From Candidatus Competibacter sp. (GTDB lineage: Bacteria; Pseudomonadota; Gammaproteobacteria; Competibacterales; Competibacteraceae), in assembly GCA_029624815.1 (NCBI GenBank), contig JARSSH010000021.1:1-64000 (forward strand): 64,000 bases of DNA. Reading direction: 5' to 3'. Positions 9,486 through 19,422 of this stretch are shown one piece after another. How positions within the stretch are numbered: position 1 is the stretch's first letter; each line of letters starts with the position of its first letter. Below the pieces are notes generated by a model. It was not told the origin of the DNA, did no database searches, and worked only from the letters and a program-made list of their open reading frames with translations. Position numbers and translations under genes: made by a program.

Positions 9486-9985
9486 GCGCGGCGACACTGT
9501 ATTTGGCGGCGCCGACCGCGACCCCGTCCGACGATCGGTTGCTCGGCCGCTTGGGCGCCTACTGGCGGGCGCTGGGGGTGACCGACCCCGATCAGGTCGC
9601 GGCGCTGAGCGAGCAGGCGCTACGCCGCATGTCCGATCCGCCCGAATTCCCGGATCCGTTGACAGGAGCGCTGGTGGCGGCACGGGAGCTGCTGGATGAC
9701 TGGCTGGCGCGAACGCTCGATTTGCCCCAGCGGTCGCGGGCGCTGGCGGCGGCCCGAGCAGCGCTGCTGAGCGGCGTGGCGCCGGATTGGCCGGCGGTGT
9801 TGTTCGCGCCGCCCGGTACCGCTCGGGACGTAGTCGATGTCCTGCGCGCGGCTGTCGCCGAACCCGCGCCCGAATCCGCGCCCGGCGTCATGCCGGCCCA
9901 GCGGATCGAACTGCTCTCGCTGTTGGACCCGCTATGCCGGCGGCGGCGGGGCGTTTCCCCTTCTTCCGGAATGAGCCATTCATGA
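9482..9985 (+). CDS. Small hypothetical protein coupled between opgG and opgH
   Basis: The 167-residue frame starts at a GTG overlapping the opgG stop (GTGA) and ends overlapping the opgH start (ATGA), so all three genes are in tight translational coupling. The product is rich in Ala, Leu, Pro and Arg, has no signal peptide or membrane span, and begins SAATLYLAAPTATPSDDRLL. I do not recognise a domain. Escherichia coli OpgH has a cytoplasmic N-terminal extension of about 140 residues that is missing from the OpgH here. This protein is of similar size and lies exactly where that extension would be encoded. It may be a detached functional counterpart, but no sequence similarity is evident by eye. 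Confidence 0.75.
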   Translation: MSAATLYLAAPTATPSDDRLLGRLGAYWRALGVTDPDQVAALSEQALRRMSDPPEFPDPLTGALVAARELLDDWLARTLDLPQRSRALAAARAALLSGVAPDWPAVLFAPPGTARDVVDVLRAAVAEPAPESAPGVMPAQRIELLSLLDPLCRRRRGVSPSSGMSHS

Positions 9986-12057
9986 CCCCATCCGTTCGAG
10001 CGCCGGCGAAGGGGTATGCCCTCCGGCGACTGAGCTTCTTTCTGCTGGCGAACCTGACCACGCTGATCGCCCTGGGACTGCTGGTCAGCGTGTTCCAAAG
10101 CAACGGCTTCAGCCCGATGGAACTGCTGCTGCTGTTGCTGTACGCGATCCTGATCGGCTGGATCTGCATGTCGTTCTGGACGGCGCTGATGGGTTTTTTC
10201 ACGATCCTGTTCGGTCGCGACCGCTGGGCGATTTCCCGCCAGCCGGCCACGCCGCCCGATCCCGCCGCGCCGCCGCCGCGCACCGCGATCCTGATGCCGA
10301 TCTACAACGAGGATTCGGAGCGGGTGTTCGCCGGTCTGCGCGCCATCCATCGATCGCTGGCGGAAACCGGCCAGTTGACGGGTTTCGATTTCTTCATCCT
10401 CAGTGACACCCGCGATCCCGACGTGTGGGTCGAGGAGGAACTGCGCTGGCAGGACATGGTGCGGGCCCTGGACGGCAAGGGACGGATTTTCTACCGCAAC
10501 CGGCCGGAGAACACCGATCGCAAGAGCGGCAATCTGGAGGATTTCTGCATCCGCTGGGGCGGCCGGTACCGCTACATGATCGTGCTGGACGCCGACAGCA
10601 TCATGAAAGGGTCCACGCTGGTGGACATGGTGCGTTTGATGGAGCGCCATCCGGACGTGGCGCTGATCCAAACGCCGCCGGTGCCGGTCAACCGCGAATC
10701 GTTGTTCGCCCGCATCCTGCAATTCGCCGGCAGCATCTACGGACGGATGTTCACCGCCGGCCTGAATTACTGGCAGCTTGGCGAAAGCAACTACTGGGGT
10801 CACAACGCCATCATCCGGGTTCGGCCGTTCCTGGAGCACTGCGGCCTGCCGAAGCTACCGGGCCGGGAGCCGTTCGGCGGGGCGATCCTCAGTCACGACT
10901 TCGTCGAGGCGGCGCTGTTGCGGCGGGCCGGCTGGGAGGTTTGGCTGGCCTACGATCTCGAAGGCAGCTACGAGGAAATCCCGCCGACCCTGATTGACTA
11001 CGCCAAACGCGACCGTCGCTGGTGCCAGGGTAACCTGCAACATCTGCGGCTGGCGCTGGCCCACGGTTTCAATGCGCTGAGCCGGCTGCATTTTTCGATG
11101 GGCGTCATGTCGTATCTGGCCTCGCCGCTGTGGCTGCTATTCCTGCTCGCCACCGGCGTGGAGGCGTTCATCCAGACCCGGCAGGAGACGATCTATTTTT
11201 TCGGCGAGAACTGGATACCGGTGTGGCCGGTGTCGTTCGCGGTGGAAATGACCACCGTGCTGCTGGTGACGCTGACCATGCTGTTTTTGCCCAAGCTGCT
11301 GGCGCTGCTACTGCTGTTGAAGGATCGTCGGTTGCGTCGCGACTACGGCGGGATGTTCGCGGCGACCTTGAGCGTGGTGCTGGAGACGGTGTTTTCGGTG
11401 CTGACGGCGCCGGTGCTGATGCTGTTCCAGACCAAGTTCGTGCTGGCGATCCTGTTGCGTCGCGCCGTCGGCTGGCCGACGCAGCAGCGCGGCGATCACA
11501 TGACCAGTTTCAAGGAAGCGGCGCTGGCGCACGGCGGCCATACCCTGACCGGCCTTATCGTCGGCGTGCTGAGTTATCGATATGTGCCGGCGTTCTTCTG
11601 GTGGTTCACGCCGGTACTGCTGGGTTTGCTGCTGTCGATTCCGGTTTCGATGCTGTCCAGCAGCATCGCTTTGGGCCGCAAGGCGCGCGAAATGGGTCTG
11701 TTCCTGACGCCCGAGGAAACCGAGCCACCGCCGGTGCTGCGCTACCTGGATGAGAATCTGCGGGAGAGCGAGCCGGTGCTGCCGGTGTTGTGGGATCGAC
11801 CGGCCAGCCGCTTCGTCCAGGCGCTGACCGATCCCTACGTCAACGCGCTGCACCTGTCGTTGTTGCCGGAGAGCGAACCGCCCGGCAAGCGCCGGCGGCA
11901 TTATCTGGAAGGTTTGGTTCATCAGTTGGAGGAAGAAGGGCCCGACAGCCTGAGCGCGGCGCAGAAGCGCGATCTGATTTCGGATCCGGACACGCTGCTC
12001 TGGTTGCACGCGCTGTTCTGGAGCCGGTCGCCGGCCAATGCCGGGATGCTGCCGTAG
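9982..12057 (+). CDS. opgH: Glucans biosynthesis glucosyltransferase OpgH
   Basis: This inner-membrane family-2 glycosyltransferase polymerises UDP-glucose into the backbone of periplasmic glucans and exports it. The 691 residues include two N-terminal membrane spans, a cytosolic GT2 domain and further spans from about residue 375. The catalytic domain shows PIYNEDSERVFAGLRA, LSDTRDPDVW, the metal-binding VLDADSIM, YWGHNAIIRVRPF, SHDFVEAAL and the QxxRW-type motif RDRRWCQGN. The ATG at 9982 overlaps the previous stop (ATGA). The enzyme starts almost directly with the first membrane span, so it is shorter than E. coli OpgH (847 residues) by the N-terminal cytoplasmic region. Confidence 0.95.
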   Translation: MTPSVRAPAKGYALRRLSFFLLANLTTLIALGLLVSVFQSNGFSPMELLLLLLYAILIGWICMSFWTALMGFFTILFGRDRWAISRQPATPPDPAAPPPRTAILMPIYNEDSERVFAGLRAIHRSLAETGQLTGFDFFILSDTRDPDVWVEEELRWQDMVRALDGKGRIFYRNRPENTDRKSGNLEDFCIRWGGRYRYMIVLDADSIMKGSTLVDMVRLMERHPDVALIQTPPVPVNRESLFARILQFAGSIYGRMFTAGLNYWQLGESNYWGHNAIIRVRPFLEHCGLPKLPGREPFGGAILSHDFVEAALLRRAGWEVWLAYDLEGSYEEIPPTLIDYAKRDRRWCQGNLQHLRLALAHGFNALSRLHFSMGVMSYLASPLWLLFLLATGVEAFIQTRQETIYFFGENWIPVWPVSFAVEMTTVLLVTLTMLFLPKLLALLLLLKDRRLRRDYGGMFAATLSVVLETVFSVLTAPVLMLFQTKFVLAILLRRAVGWPTQQRGDHMTSFKEAALAHGGHTLTGLIVGVLSYRYVPAFFWWFTPVLLGLLLSIPVSMLSSSIALGRKAREMGLFLTPEETEPPPVLRYLDENLRESEPVLPVLWDRPASRFVQALTDPYVNALHLSLLPESEPPGKRRRHYLEGLVHQLEEEGPDSLSAAQKRDLISDPDTLLWLHALFWSRSPANAGMLP

Positions 12058-12258
12058 CGGACCGGCAAGCCTGCGTGACGGGTAAAAATGATGGGGTTGA
12101 ACCGAATTCCACTCGATCTTTAGCGGCGTGGCAGGACCAATGAAGGCCCGGCGTCGTCAAACGTTTAACAAGAATTCACCGGGTTGTTGCTAAATTTTCA
12201 TATCGCCAAGGCAAATTCCGCTGACTACCGTCATTCATGATCGACGCGAGGCGGATTC

Positions 12259-13068
12259 ATGCAGCCATACCGATACCGGGCCGTTTGGCTCTCCGATGTC
12301 CATTTGGGATTCAAAGACTGCAAGGCACAGTTTTTGCTGGATTTTCTGGAGGCCGTCGAGTGCGAACGGCTCTATCTGGTCGGCGATTTGATCGACTTCT
12401 GGAGCCTGCGCAAGGGTGGGCGCTGGCCGGCGGGACACGGTCGCGTGCTGAAGTCCCTGCTGGCCAAGGCTAGGGAGGGCGTGCGGGTGATCTACATTCC
12501 CGGCAACCACGACGAGGTGGCGCGCGATTACCTGGGTCTGCTGGTGGGCGGGATCGAGATCGTATCGGAATGCGAGCACCGCACCGCCGATGACCGGTGT
12601 TTTCTGGTGACTCACGGCGACGAACTCGATAGCGCGGTCAAGTGTGGCGGTTGGCTGACCGGCGTGTTCGGCGACTGGATGTACGATGTGTTGCTGTTCG
12701 CCAACCGCTGGACCAACCGCTTGCGCCGCCGATTGAATTATCCATACTGGTCGCTGGCGAGCTTTCTCAAGCCACGAATCGGGCAGGCCGCCGCCTACAT
12801 CGCCCGTTTCGAAACCGCCGCCGCGCGCGAGGCGCGGCATCGGGGTTTCGATGGCGTGATCTGCGGCCACATCCACAAGGCGGAGCTGCGGGATATCGGT
12901 GGGGTGTGCTACGCCAACGACGGCGATTGGATCGAAAGCTGCACCGCCCTGGTCGAGCACCGCGACGGCCGGCTGGAAATCCTGCGCTGGGTCGAGGAGG
13001 CAGCGCGCCGTCGGGTGTGGACGGCGCCGGCGCGGGAGGCAAGCGAGCCGGAACCGGAAGCGGCGTAG
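12259..13068 (+). CDS. Metallophosphoesterase, UDP-2,3-diacylglucosamine diphosphatase-like (COG2908)
   Basis: A calcineurin-type phosphoesterase of 269 residues. It has the full metal-ligand set in order: SDVHLG (about residue 12), GDLIDFW (41), GNHDE (81), THGDE (118) and GHIHKAE (202). The family removes UMP from UDP-2,3-diacylglucosamine in lipid A synthesis (LpxH/LpxH2) or acts on related lipid head groups. The C-terminal tail is charged and low in complexity. The gene is preceded by a 201-bp gap without an ORF and lies convergent to btaB. LpxH2-type function is likely but not proven, because paralogues in this COG act on other substrates. Confidence 0.8.
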   Translation: MQPYRYRAVWLSDVHLGFKDCKAQFLLDFLEAVECERLYLVGDLIDFWSLRKGGRWPAGHGRVLKSLLAKAREGVRVIYIPGNHDEVARDYLGLLVGGIEIVSECEHRTADDRCFLVTHGDELDSAVKCGGWLTGVFGDWMYDVLLFANRWTNRLRRRLNYPYWSLASFLKPRIGQAAAYIARFETAAAREARHRGFDGVICGHIHKAELRDIGGVCYANDGDWIESCTALVEHRDGRLEILRWVEEAARRRVWTAPAREASEPEPEAA

Positions 13069-13118
13069 GATCGACGTATTTCGATCCGCCATCCAGCCCG
13101 GCGTCGGGCGGGGAAAAC

Positions 13119-13742
13119 TCAGCCGGGTGTGCCGATGAAGTGGAAGTAGCGCCAGAGGCCGCCGTAAGCGGGGTGAATCCCGCTGTCCAGCGCCCGGAAG
13201 CAGGCGTGCAGTTCCGGCGGCAACTGGCCCGTCATCCGCACATGGTTGACGCGCATCCAGCGCCGGAACGCCGGCCGGTCCGAATCGTGGAAATCCACCA
13301 CCGCGATCAATCCATCCGTGACCAGATCCTGACGGGTGCTGGCGATGACCGCCTCCCAGCCCGGATCGATCATGCTCAGGCAGTAGGACAGCACGATCAG
13401 ATCGAAGCCGGGCCGGCGCTCCAGCGGTCCGGCGTAGGGCTGGTGCAGCAGAGTGACCCGGCCGACGTGCGGCGCCAGACGGCAGCGCGCGCGCGCCAGC
13501 ATGTCGGCCGAGAGATCCAGCCCGGTGAGTTGTGCTTGGGGGAAGCGCCGCGCCATCCGTTCCAGGTTGCGGCCAGTGCCACAGCCGATTTCCAGGATGC
13601 GATTCGGTATACGCCGGGCGGCGACCCGTTCGATCAGATCGGTCCGGCCGAACAGGAAACTCCAGCGGGTGGCGTCGTAAATGCGGGCGTGGAACCGATA
13701 ATAGCCTTCGAGCGCGCGGTCCGGCGCCGTGGTCGCGGTCAC
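13119..13742 (-). CDS. btaB: Methyltransferase BtaB (betaine lipid synthesis)
   Basis: A class I SAM-dependent methyltransferase of 207 residues. Motif I is visible as ILEIGCGTGRNLERMA and the post-motif acidic segment as LTGLDLSADML. Its role follows from its partner: it would N-trimethylate diacylglyceryl-homoserine to give the betaine lipid DGTS, on the membrane surface. The start is the GTG at 13742, which overlaps the btaA stop (GTGA) and implies translational coupling. The N-terminus (EGYYRFHARIYDATRWSFLFG) is typical of BtaB-like enzymes. Without btaA alongside, I would only call it a generic methyltransferase. Confidence 0.82.
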   Translation of the reverse strand: MTATTAPDRALEGYYRFHARIYDATRWSFLFGRTDLIERVAARRIPNRILEIGCGTGRNLERMARRFPQAQLTGLDLSADMLARARCRLAPHVGRVTLLHQPYAGPLERRPGFDLIVLSYCLSMIDPGWEAVIASTRQDLVTDGLIAVVDFHDSDRPAFRRWMRVNHVRMTGQLPPELHACFRALDSGIHPAYGGLWRYFHFIGTPG

Positions 13743-14914
13743 GGCACTTCCGCCAGATGCAGGCTGCCGTAGGTGCCGACCCGGTCTTGCGGGTGCAGGG
13801 CGGCGGTCAGTTCCGGGAAGAAGCGCACAGCGGATTTCACCCACTCCGGCAGGAAATTCAATTCCGGGCTGGCCGAGCGCAGCATGATTTTGCTGCCGGG
13901 TCGGCTATTGGCCAGAATCAGCTCCCACTCCTCGCGCAGCGCTTCGGGTTTGTGCCAAGCCAGCCAGTCCTGGTGATCCAGCAGCACGAAATGGCTGTAG
14001 GCGCCGGGATGTTCCTGGAGAAAATGGCTCACGGTGGCGTTGTGGGTGCGCACGCGACCGACGTTGGCGTGCAACTGTTCGAAGTTTTCCGGCTTGAGGT
14101 AGTTCGGGCAACAGTCCGGCGTGTAGGAGCCGGTCAGGTACACTCGCCAGAAGTAGTTGTCGTGGATCAGCACCTCGGTGAGCACATGCCGCAGCTTGGC
14201 GCTGACGTAGCCCACCATCCCGCCGGGATGCTGGGTGTTGATCAGCCGGATCTGCGGCCGGGGCACGCCCAGCATGGCCATGGTCATCGGCTGCTTGACC
14301 AGCCAGGAAGTGAAGCGGCCCCACAGCGCCGACTCGATCCGTTGGTAGATGTCCCGCTGTTCCTCCAAAGTCCGGGCGTCCAGCAGGTCGAGCAGTCGCG
14401 AGCGCAGGTTGCGGTCGGCGCTCAACAGATAGCGGCTCAGAATCCAGGCGACGACTCCGGACGTACCATAGTAATAGAACGACTTTTTGCGGCTGGCGCT
14501 ATCGAAGTAGTCGATTTTTTCGTCCCAGAAGGCTTGCGCGTAGGCCGGAAGATTCTGCCTGGCCGCACGGTAAATCTTGCGGAACGCCCGGTGCGAGCCG
14601 TTCCCGAACAAATTGAACAGATCGGCGAAATCGCCCCGTTCGATCAGCGCCAGCTTGAGATGCAGCAGGGCGTTCTGGCGCGGGTTGACATCGACCGCGT
14701 GAATTTCCGCCGGAGAATCGAGCAGATAGTCCAGGGTGTTGCAGCCGGCACTGGTGAGCACCACGACCCGGCTGTGGTCGTCCAGATTGAGAATCCGCCG
14801 GTCGATGCGCGGATCTTCCCAGCAGACGTTGTAGATCAGGCAGCGGTTATGCACCGCCTTGAATACCAGATCGTGCGCGCCGTTGACCAGTTTCGTGCCG
14901 ATTTTCTTGACCAT
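13739..14914 (-). CDS. btaA: S-adenosylmethionine:diacylglycerol 3-amino-3-carboxypropyl transferase BtaA
   Basis: This DUF3419-family enzyme transfers the 3-amino-3-carboxypropyl group of SAM to diacylglycerol, the first step of DGTS betaine lipid synthesis. At 391 residues it matches the family length. Recognisable segments are IYNVCWEDPRIDRRIL near the N-terminus, VVVLTSAGCNTLDYLL (SAM-binding loop), IHAVDVNPRQNALL, and FVLLDHQDWLAW toward the C-terminus. The gene is first in a two-gene operon with btaB. The best-known bacterial BtaA enzymes come from alphaproteobacteria and phosphate-starved cells, and regulation by phosphate is possible. I did not find a clear pho box upstream. Confidence 0.9.
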   Translation of the reverse strand: MVKKIGTKLVNGAHDLVFKAVHNRCLIYNVCWEDPRIDRRILNLDDHSRVVVLTSAGCNTLDYLLDSPAEIHAVDVNPRQNALLHLKLALIERGDFADLFNLFGNGSHRAFRKIYRAARQNLPAYAQAFWDEKIDYFDSASRKKSFYYYGTSGVVAWILSRYLLSADRNLRSRLLDLLDARTLEEQRDIYQRIESALWGRFTSWLVKQPMTMAMLGVPRPQIRLINTQHPGGMVGYVSAKLRHVLTEVLIHDNYFWRVYLTGSYTPDCCPNYLKPENFEQLHANVGRVRTHNATVSHFLQEHPGAYSHFVLLDHQDWLAWHKPEALREEWELILANSRPGSKIMLRSASPELNFLPEWVKSAVRFFPELTAALHPQDRVGTYGSLHLAEVP

Positions 14915-15319
14915 GCCATCAACCGCCGTGGGGAATCTGAACGCCTTGCTTCCGAACGAACGATGATTGGCGAACGCGGTGACAGCCGGATGGCGGGTCC
15001 GTTAAATTTTGGCGACAGCAGCCGGTCCCGGCGGATTTCGGCAACCGGTCGAACGTCGGATTGGGTCTTTGCAAGGATCGCAACCGCGCCCCTAGGGCAA
15101 TCGCGCTATATCAGAATAATAAATTGATTTTAATTAATATTATTATTCGGACACGCCATGCCTTCGTTTGGCGGCCCATTGATGAACATTCGGAAAAACA
15201 TATAGCGCGATTGCCCTGCTTCGCCGCGCGTCCACCCCTGTAATGGCCGACCGGCATGTTACAATACGCCGCTAACTTCAAATGGGCAGGCATGAGGACA
15301 GCGGCGGCAGCGGCGGCTA
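14915..15319. other. 405-bp intergenic region between btaA and rsmG
   Basis: There is no convincing gene on either strand. From the btaA side it holds a GC-rich stretch; gcaaggatcgcaacc at 15071-15085, which differs at one position from the repeat near araC; the 17-bp inverted repeat pair at 15095-15216 with an AT-rich core; and tgttacaat at 15258-15265, an extended -10-like sequence that could serve rsmG. I looked for DnaA boxes (TTATCCACA-like) because rsmG often lies near oriC, and saw none. Confidence 0.6.
15095..15216. repeat. 17-bp perfect inverted repeat with an AT-rich nested hairpin
   Basis: gggcaatcgcgctatat (15095-15111) is the exact reverse complement of atatagcgcgattgccc (15200-15216). 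The 88-bp interior has a second foldback, gaataataa/ttattattc, around an AT-only loop. The structure could be a small non-autonomous mobile element, a protein-binding site or a structured leader. No flanking target duplication is evident. Confidence 0.7.
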
Positions 15320-15958
15320 ATGAACATCGAACGATCCATCATCGAGGGGTGCGCACGGTTGGATGTGCGGTTGCTGGCGGGCACCGGTACGCGGCTGGCT
15401 CGTTTTCTGAGTCTGCTGGAGCGTTGGAACCACGCCTATAACCTTACCGCCGTGCGCGATCCGGAGGCGATGGTGGTCCGGCATGTGCTGGACAGCCTGT
15501 CGATTTTGCCTTGGCTGGAAGGACCGCGGGTGCTGGATGTAGGCAGCGGCGCCGGCCTGCCGGGCATTCCACTGGCGATCGTCCGGCCGGATTGTGAATT
15601 TGTCCTGTTGGACAGCAACGGCAAGCGTACCCGATTCATGAACCAGGTCGTCGCCGAACTGAGGTTGGCGAACGTCAGCGTGGTGCGCAGCCGGATCGGG
15701 GACTATCAGCCGGCAATATTGATGAACAGTGTGGTGTCCCGCGCCTTCGCCACCCTGGCGGAAATGGTGGCGGAGGCCGGACGGTTGTGCGCGCCCGAGG
15801 GCCGGTTGCTGGCGATGAAAGGTGTTTTCCCCGACGACGAGCTGGCTCGCCTGCCGCCCGGTTATTGTGTGGTCGGCGTCTACCCGCTGCGGGTTCCGGA
15901 CCTGGATGCCGAACGCCATCTGGTTCATTTGGTTCCCGTTCTCGCCCGCCGAGATTGA
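15320..15958 (+). CDS. rsmG: 16S rRNA (guanine-527-N7)-methyltransferase RsmG
   Basis: RsmG (GidB) methylates N7 of G527 in the 530 loop of 16S rRNA, using SAM. The 212 residues are normal for the family. The N-terminal helix segment RWNHAYNLTAVRDPEAMVVRH, the SAM-binding loop VLDVGSGAGLPGIPLAI and VVSRAFATL are all recognisable. The gene sits 13 bp upstream of parA, the common gammaproteobacterial arrangement, although mnmG (gidA), its frequent neighbour, is not upstream here. Confidence 0.95.
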   Translation: MNIERSIIEGCARLDVRLLAGTGTRLARFLSLLERWNHAYNLTAVRDPEAMVVRHVLDSLSILPWLEGPRVLDVGSGAGLPGIPLAIVRPDCEFVLLDSNGKRTRFMNQVVAELRLANVSVVRSRIGDYQPAILMNSVVSRAFATLAEMVAEAGRLCAPEGRLLAMKGVFPDDELARLPPGYCVVGVYPLRVPDLDAERHLVHLVPVLARRD

Positions 15959-15971
15959 GTTCGCTGTATTC

Positions 15972-16772
15972 ATGGCCACCATCATCGCTATCACCAATCA
16001 AAAGGGCGGCGTCGGCAAAACGACCACCGCCGTCAATCTGGCCGCCTGTCTGGCCGCGCTGCGGCAGAATGTGCTGCTGGTCGATCTCGACCCGCAGGGC
16101 AACGCCACCATGGGCTGCGGGGTGGATAAGCACGCCGTCGCCGCCACCAGCTACGACGTGCTGTTGGGCGAAGCCACCCTGACCAGCGCCCTGCAGTGGA
16201 TCGAAAAAGCCCAGATGCAATTGCTGCCGGCCAACGGCGACCTGACCGCCGCCGAGATCAACCTGCTGAAAACGGATAACGCCCCGAATCGCCTGCGCGA
16301 CGCTCTCGCCCCGGTGGCCTGGAACTTCGATGTCATTCTGATCGACTGTCCGCCGTCGCTGAACATGCTGACCGTCAACGCCCTGACCGCCGCCCAGTCG
16401 GTCATTATCCCCGTTCAATGCGAGTATTACGCCCTGGAGGGATTGTCGGCGCTGCTCGATACCATTGAAAAGGTGCGTCGCTCCACCAACCCTGGCTTGC
16501 GCATCGAGGGATTGGTGCGGACCATGTTCGATCCACGCAACCGGCTGGCCAACGATGTTTCCGCCCAGATCGTCGAGCATTTCGGCGAGGCGGTGTTCGA
16601 GACGCCGGTTCCCCGCAACGTGCGCTTGGCCGAAGCGCCCAGCTACGGCCTGCCGATCATCCATTACGATGACAGTTCGCGCGGCGCGCGGAGCTACCGG
16701 GATCTGGCTCGGGAATTGCGAAAACGGTTGCGGCGCTCCATCGCTCCCGCAATGAAGGAGGCGGGCGCATGA
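15972..16772 (+). CDS. parA: Chromosome partitioning ATPase ParA (Soj)
   Basis: A deviant-Walker ATPase that binds DNA non-specifically and moves ParB-parS complexes during chromosome segregation. The start ATG at 15972 gives the canonical N-terminus MATIIAITNQKGGVGKTTTA. The signature lysine of the deviant Walker A is in KGGVGKTT, followed by LLVDLDPQGNAT and the Walker B-like VILIDCPPSL. At 266 residues it lacks the N-terminal HTH of plasmid ParA proteins, so it is the chromosomal type. Its stop overlaps the parB start (ATGA). Confidence 0.96.
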   Translation: MATIIAITNQKGGVGKTTTAVNLAACLAALRQNVLLVDLDPQGNATMGCGVDKHAVAATSYDVLLGEATLTSALQWIEKAQMQLLPANGDLTAAEINLLKTDNAPNRLRDALAPVAWNFDVILIDCPPSLNMLTVNALTAAQSVIIPVQCEYYALEGLSALLDTIEKVRRSTNPGLRIEGLVRTMFDPRNRLANDVSAQIVEHFGEAVFETPVPRNVRLAEAPSYGLPIIHYDDSSRGARSYRDLARELRKRLRRSIAPAMKEAGA

Positions 16773-17638
16773 TCAAGCGGAAAGGCGGCCTGGGCCGGGG
16801 TTTGGACGTCTTGCTGGGCGCGGCGGCGCGCGGCGAGGCGGCGCCCGACCCGTCACCGGTCGAAACTTTGCGGCAACTGCCGGTCGAGCGGATCTGTCGA
16901 GGCCGCTACCAGCCGCGGCTGGATCTGCGTGAGGACACCCTGCGCGATCTGGCCGAATCCATCCGTGCCCAAGGGGTGGTGCAGCCGGTGCTGGTGCGGC
17001 CGCTGGGGGAGGATCGCTACGAACTGATCGCCGGCGAGCGGCGCTGGCGGGCGGCGCAACTGGCCGGCTTGCGCGAGGTGCCGGCCATCATCCGGGAAGT
17101 GCCGGATCGAGCGGCCATTGCCGTGGCCCTGATCGAGAATATCCAGCGCGAGGATCTCAATCCGCTGGAGGAGGCCACGGCCCTCCAGCGCTTGGTCGCG
17201 GAATTCGCGCTGACTCACCAGCAGGTCGCCGAGGCGGTGGGGCGATCGCGGGCGACGGTCAGCAACCTGCTGCGGCTGCTGGAATTAACCGAGGAAGTGC
17301 GGCAGTTGGTGCGGGATCGCAAGCTGGACATGGGACATGCCCGCGCGCTGTTGCCGCTGCCGCCCCACCTGCAGCGGGAGGCCGCCCATCAAGTGTTGCT
17401 GCGCGGGTTGTCGGCGCGGGAAACCGAGGATCTGGCCCGTCGCCTGCAGCAACCCGTTGCCGCGCCGTCTCCGCCGGCCAAGCCGTCCGACCCCGACCTT
17501 CGTCGGCTGCAGGACAGTTTGTCGGAGCGGTTGGGGGCACGGGTGCAGGTGCGGCACGGCGCCTCTGGCAAGGGGCGCGTGGTGATCCACTACAACTCGC
17601 TGGACGAGTTGGATGGCATCATTACCCGCGTCAAATAA
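16769..17638 (+). CDS. parB: Chromosome partitioning protein ParB (Spo0J)
   Basis: A parS-binding CTPase clamp of 289 residues that works with ParA. It begins with KRKGGLGRGLDVLLG, typical of chromosomal ParB. The CTP-binding boxes follow (ESIRAQGVVQPVLVRP and GERRWRAAQLAG, then ALIENIQREDLNPLEEA). The HTH is LTHQQVAEAVGRSRATVSNLLRL, and the C-terminal dimerisation part ends HYNSLDELDGIITRVK. I looked for a parS palindrome of the tgtttcacgtgaaaca type and did not see one in this window. Confidence 0.95.
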   Translation: MIKRKGGLGRGLDVLLGAAARGEAAPDPSPVETLRQLPVERICRGRYQPRLDLREDTLRDLAESIRAQGVVQPVLVRPLGEDRYELIAGERRWRAAQLAGLREVPAIIREVPDRAAIAVALIENIQREDLNPLEEATALQRLVAEFALTHQQVAEAVGRSRATVSNLLRLLELTEEVRQLVRDRKLDMGHARALLPLPPHLQREAAHQVLLRGLSARETEDLARRLQQPVAAPSPPAKPSDPDLRRLQDSLSERLGARVQVRHGASGKGRVVIHYNSLDELDGIITRVK

Positions 17639-17652
17639 TGTGGTAATTTTCG

Positions 17653-17682
17653 TTGACCCCGATACGGCAAATTCCCTATAAT
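17653..17682 (+). promoter_or_regulatory. Sigma-70 promoter of the atp operon
   Basis: ttgacc (17653-17658) and a perfect tataat (17677-17682) are separated by 18 bp, 155 bp upstream of atpI and just after parB. The long untranslated leader up to 17837 contains no gene. This is the best promoter match I saw in the window. Confidence 0.75.
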
Positions 17683-17836
17683 TCGCGCCACTCTACGCTG
17701 CCGGGGAAAGAGCGGGGCAGTGGACGCCGGGAGGGTTCCGGTGTTGTGTGCGGAAAAGAATTCCATAATTAAAACAGACGAATAACTAAATTACTAAAGA
17801 TGCCCGGCGCACTGCGGTATCTAGGCAATTAGAGCC

Positions 17837-19369
<1,533 letters not shown>

Positions 19370-19422
19370 TCTTCCAGGCTTTTCGAACCCACGCCAATCC
19401 GTATAGCTGAGGAGGTAACCGC

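Noticed and set aside
12642-15127. Plus-strand frames of about 375 and 530 codons opposite btaA-btaB
   Set aside because: They are antisense shadows of the btaA and btaB genes, which have recognisable motifs on the minus strand and coupled starts.
14915-15319. Replication origin next to rsmG-parAB
   Set aside because: The AT-rich core and the gene context are suggestive, but I saw no DnaA boxes, no dnaA, rpmH or mnmG, and a palindromic element explains the structure.
15972-17638. parS centromere near parAB
   Set aside because: No sequence resembling the tgtttcacgtgaaaca palindrome was found by eye in or near parA/parB.
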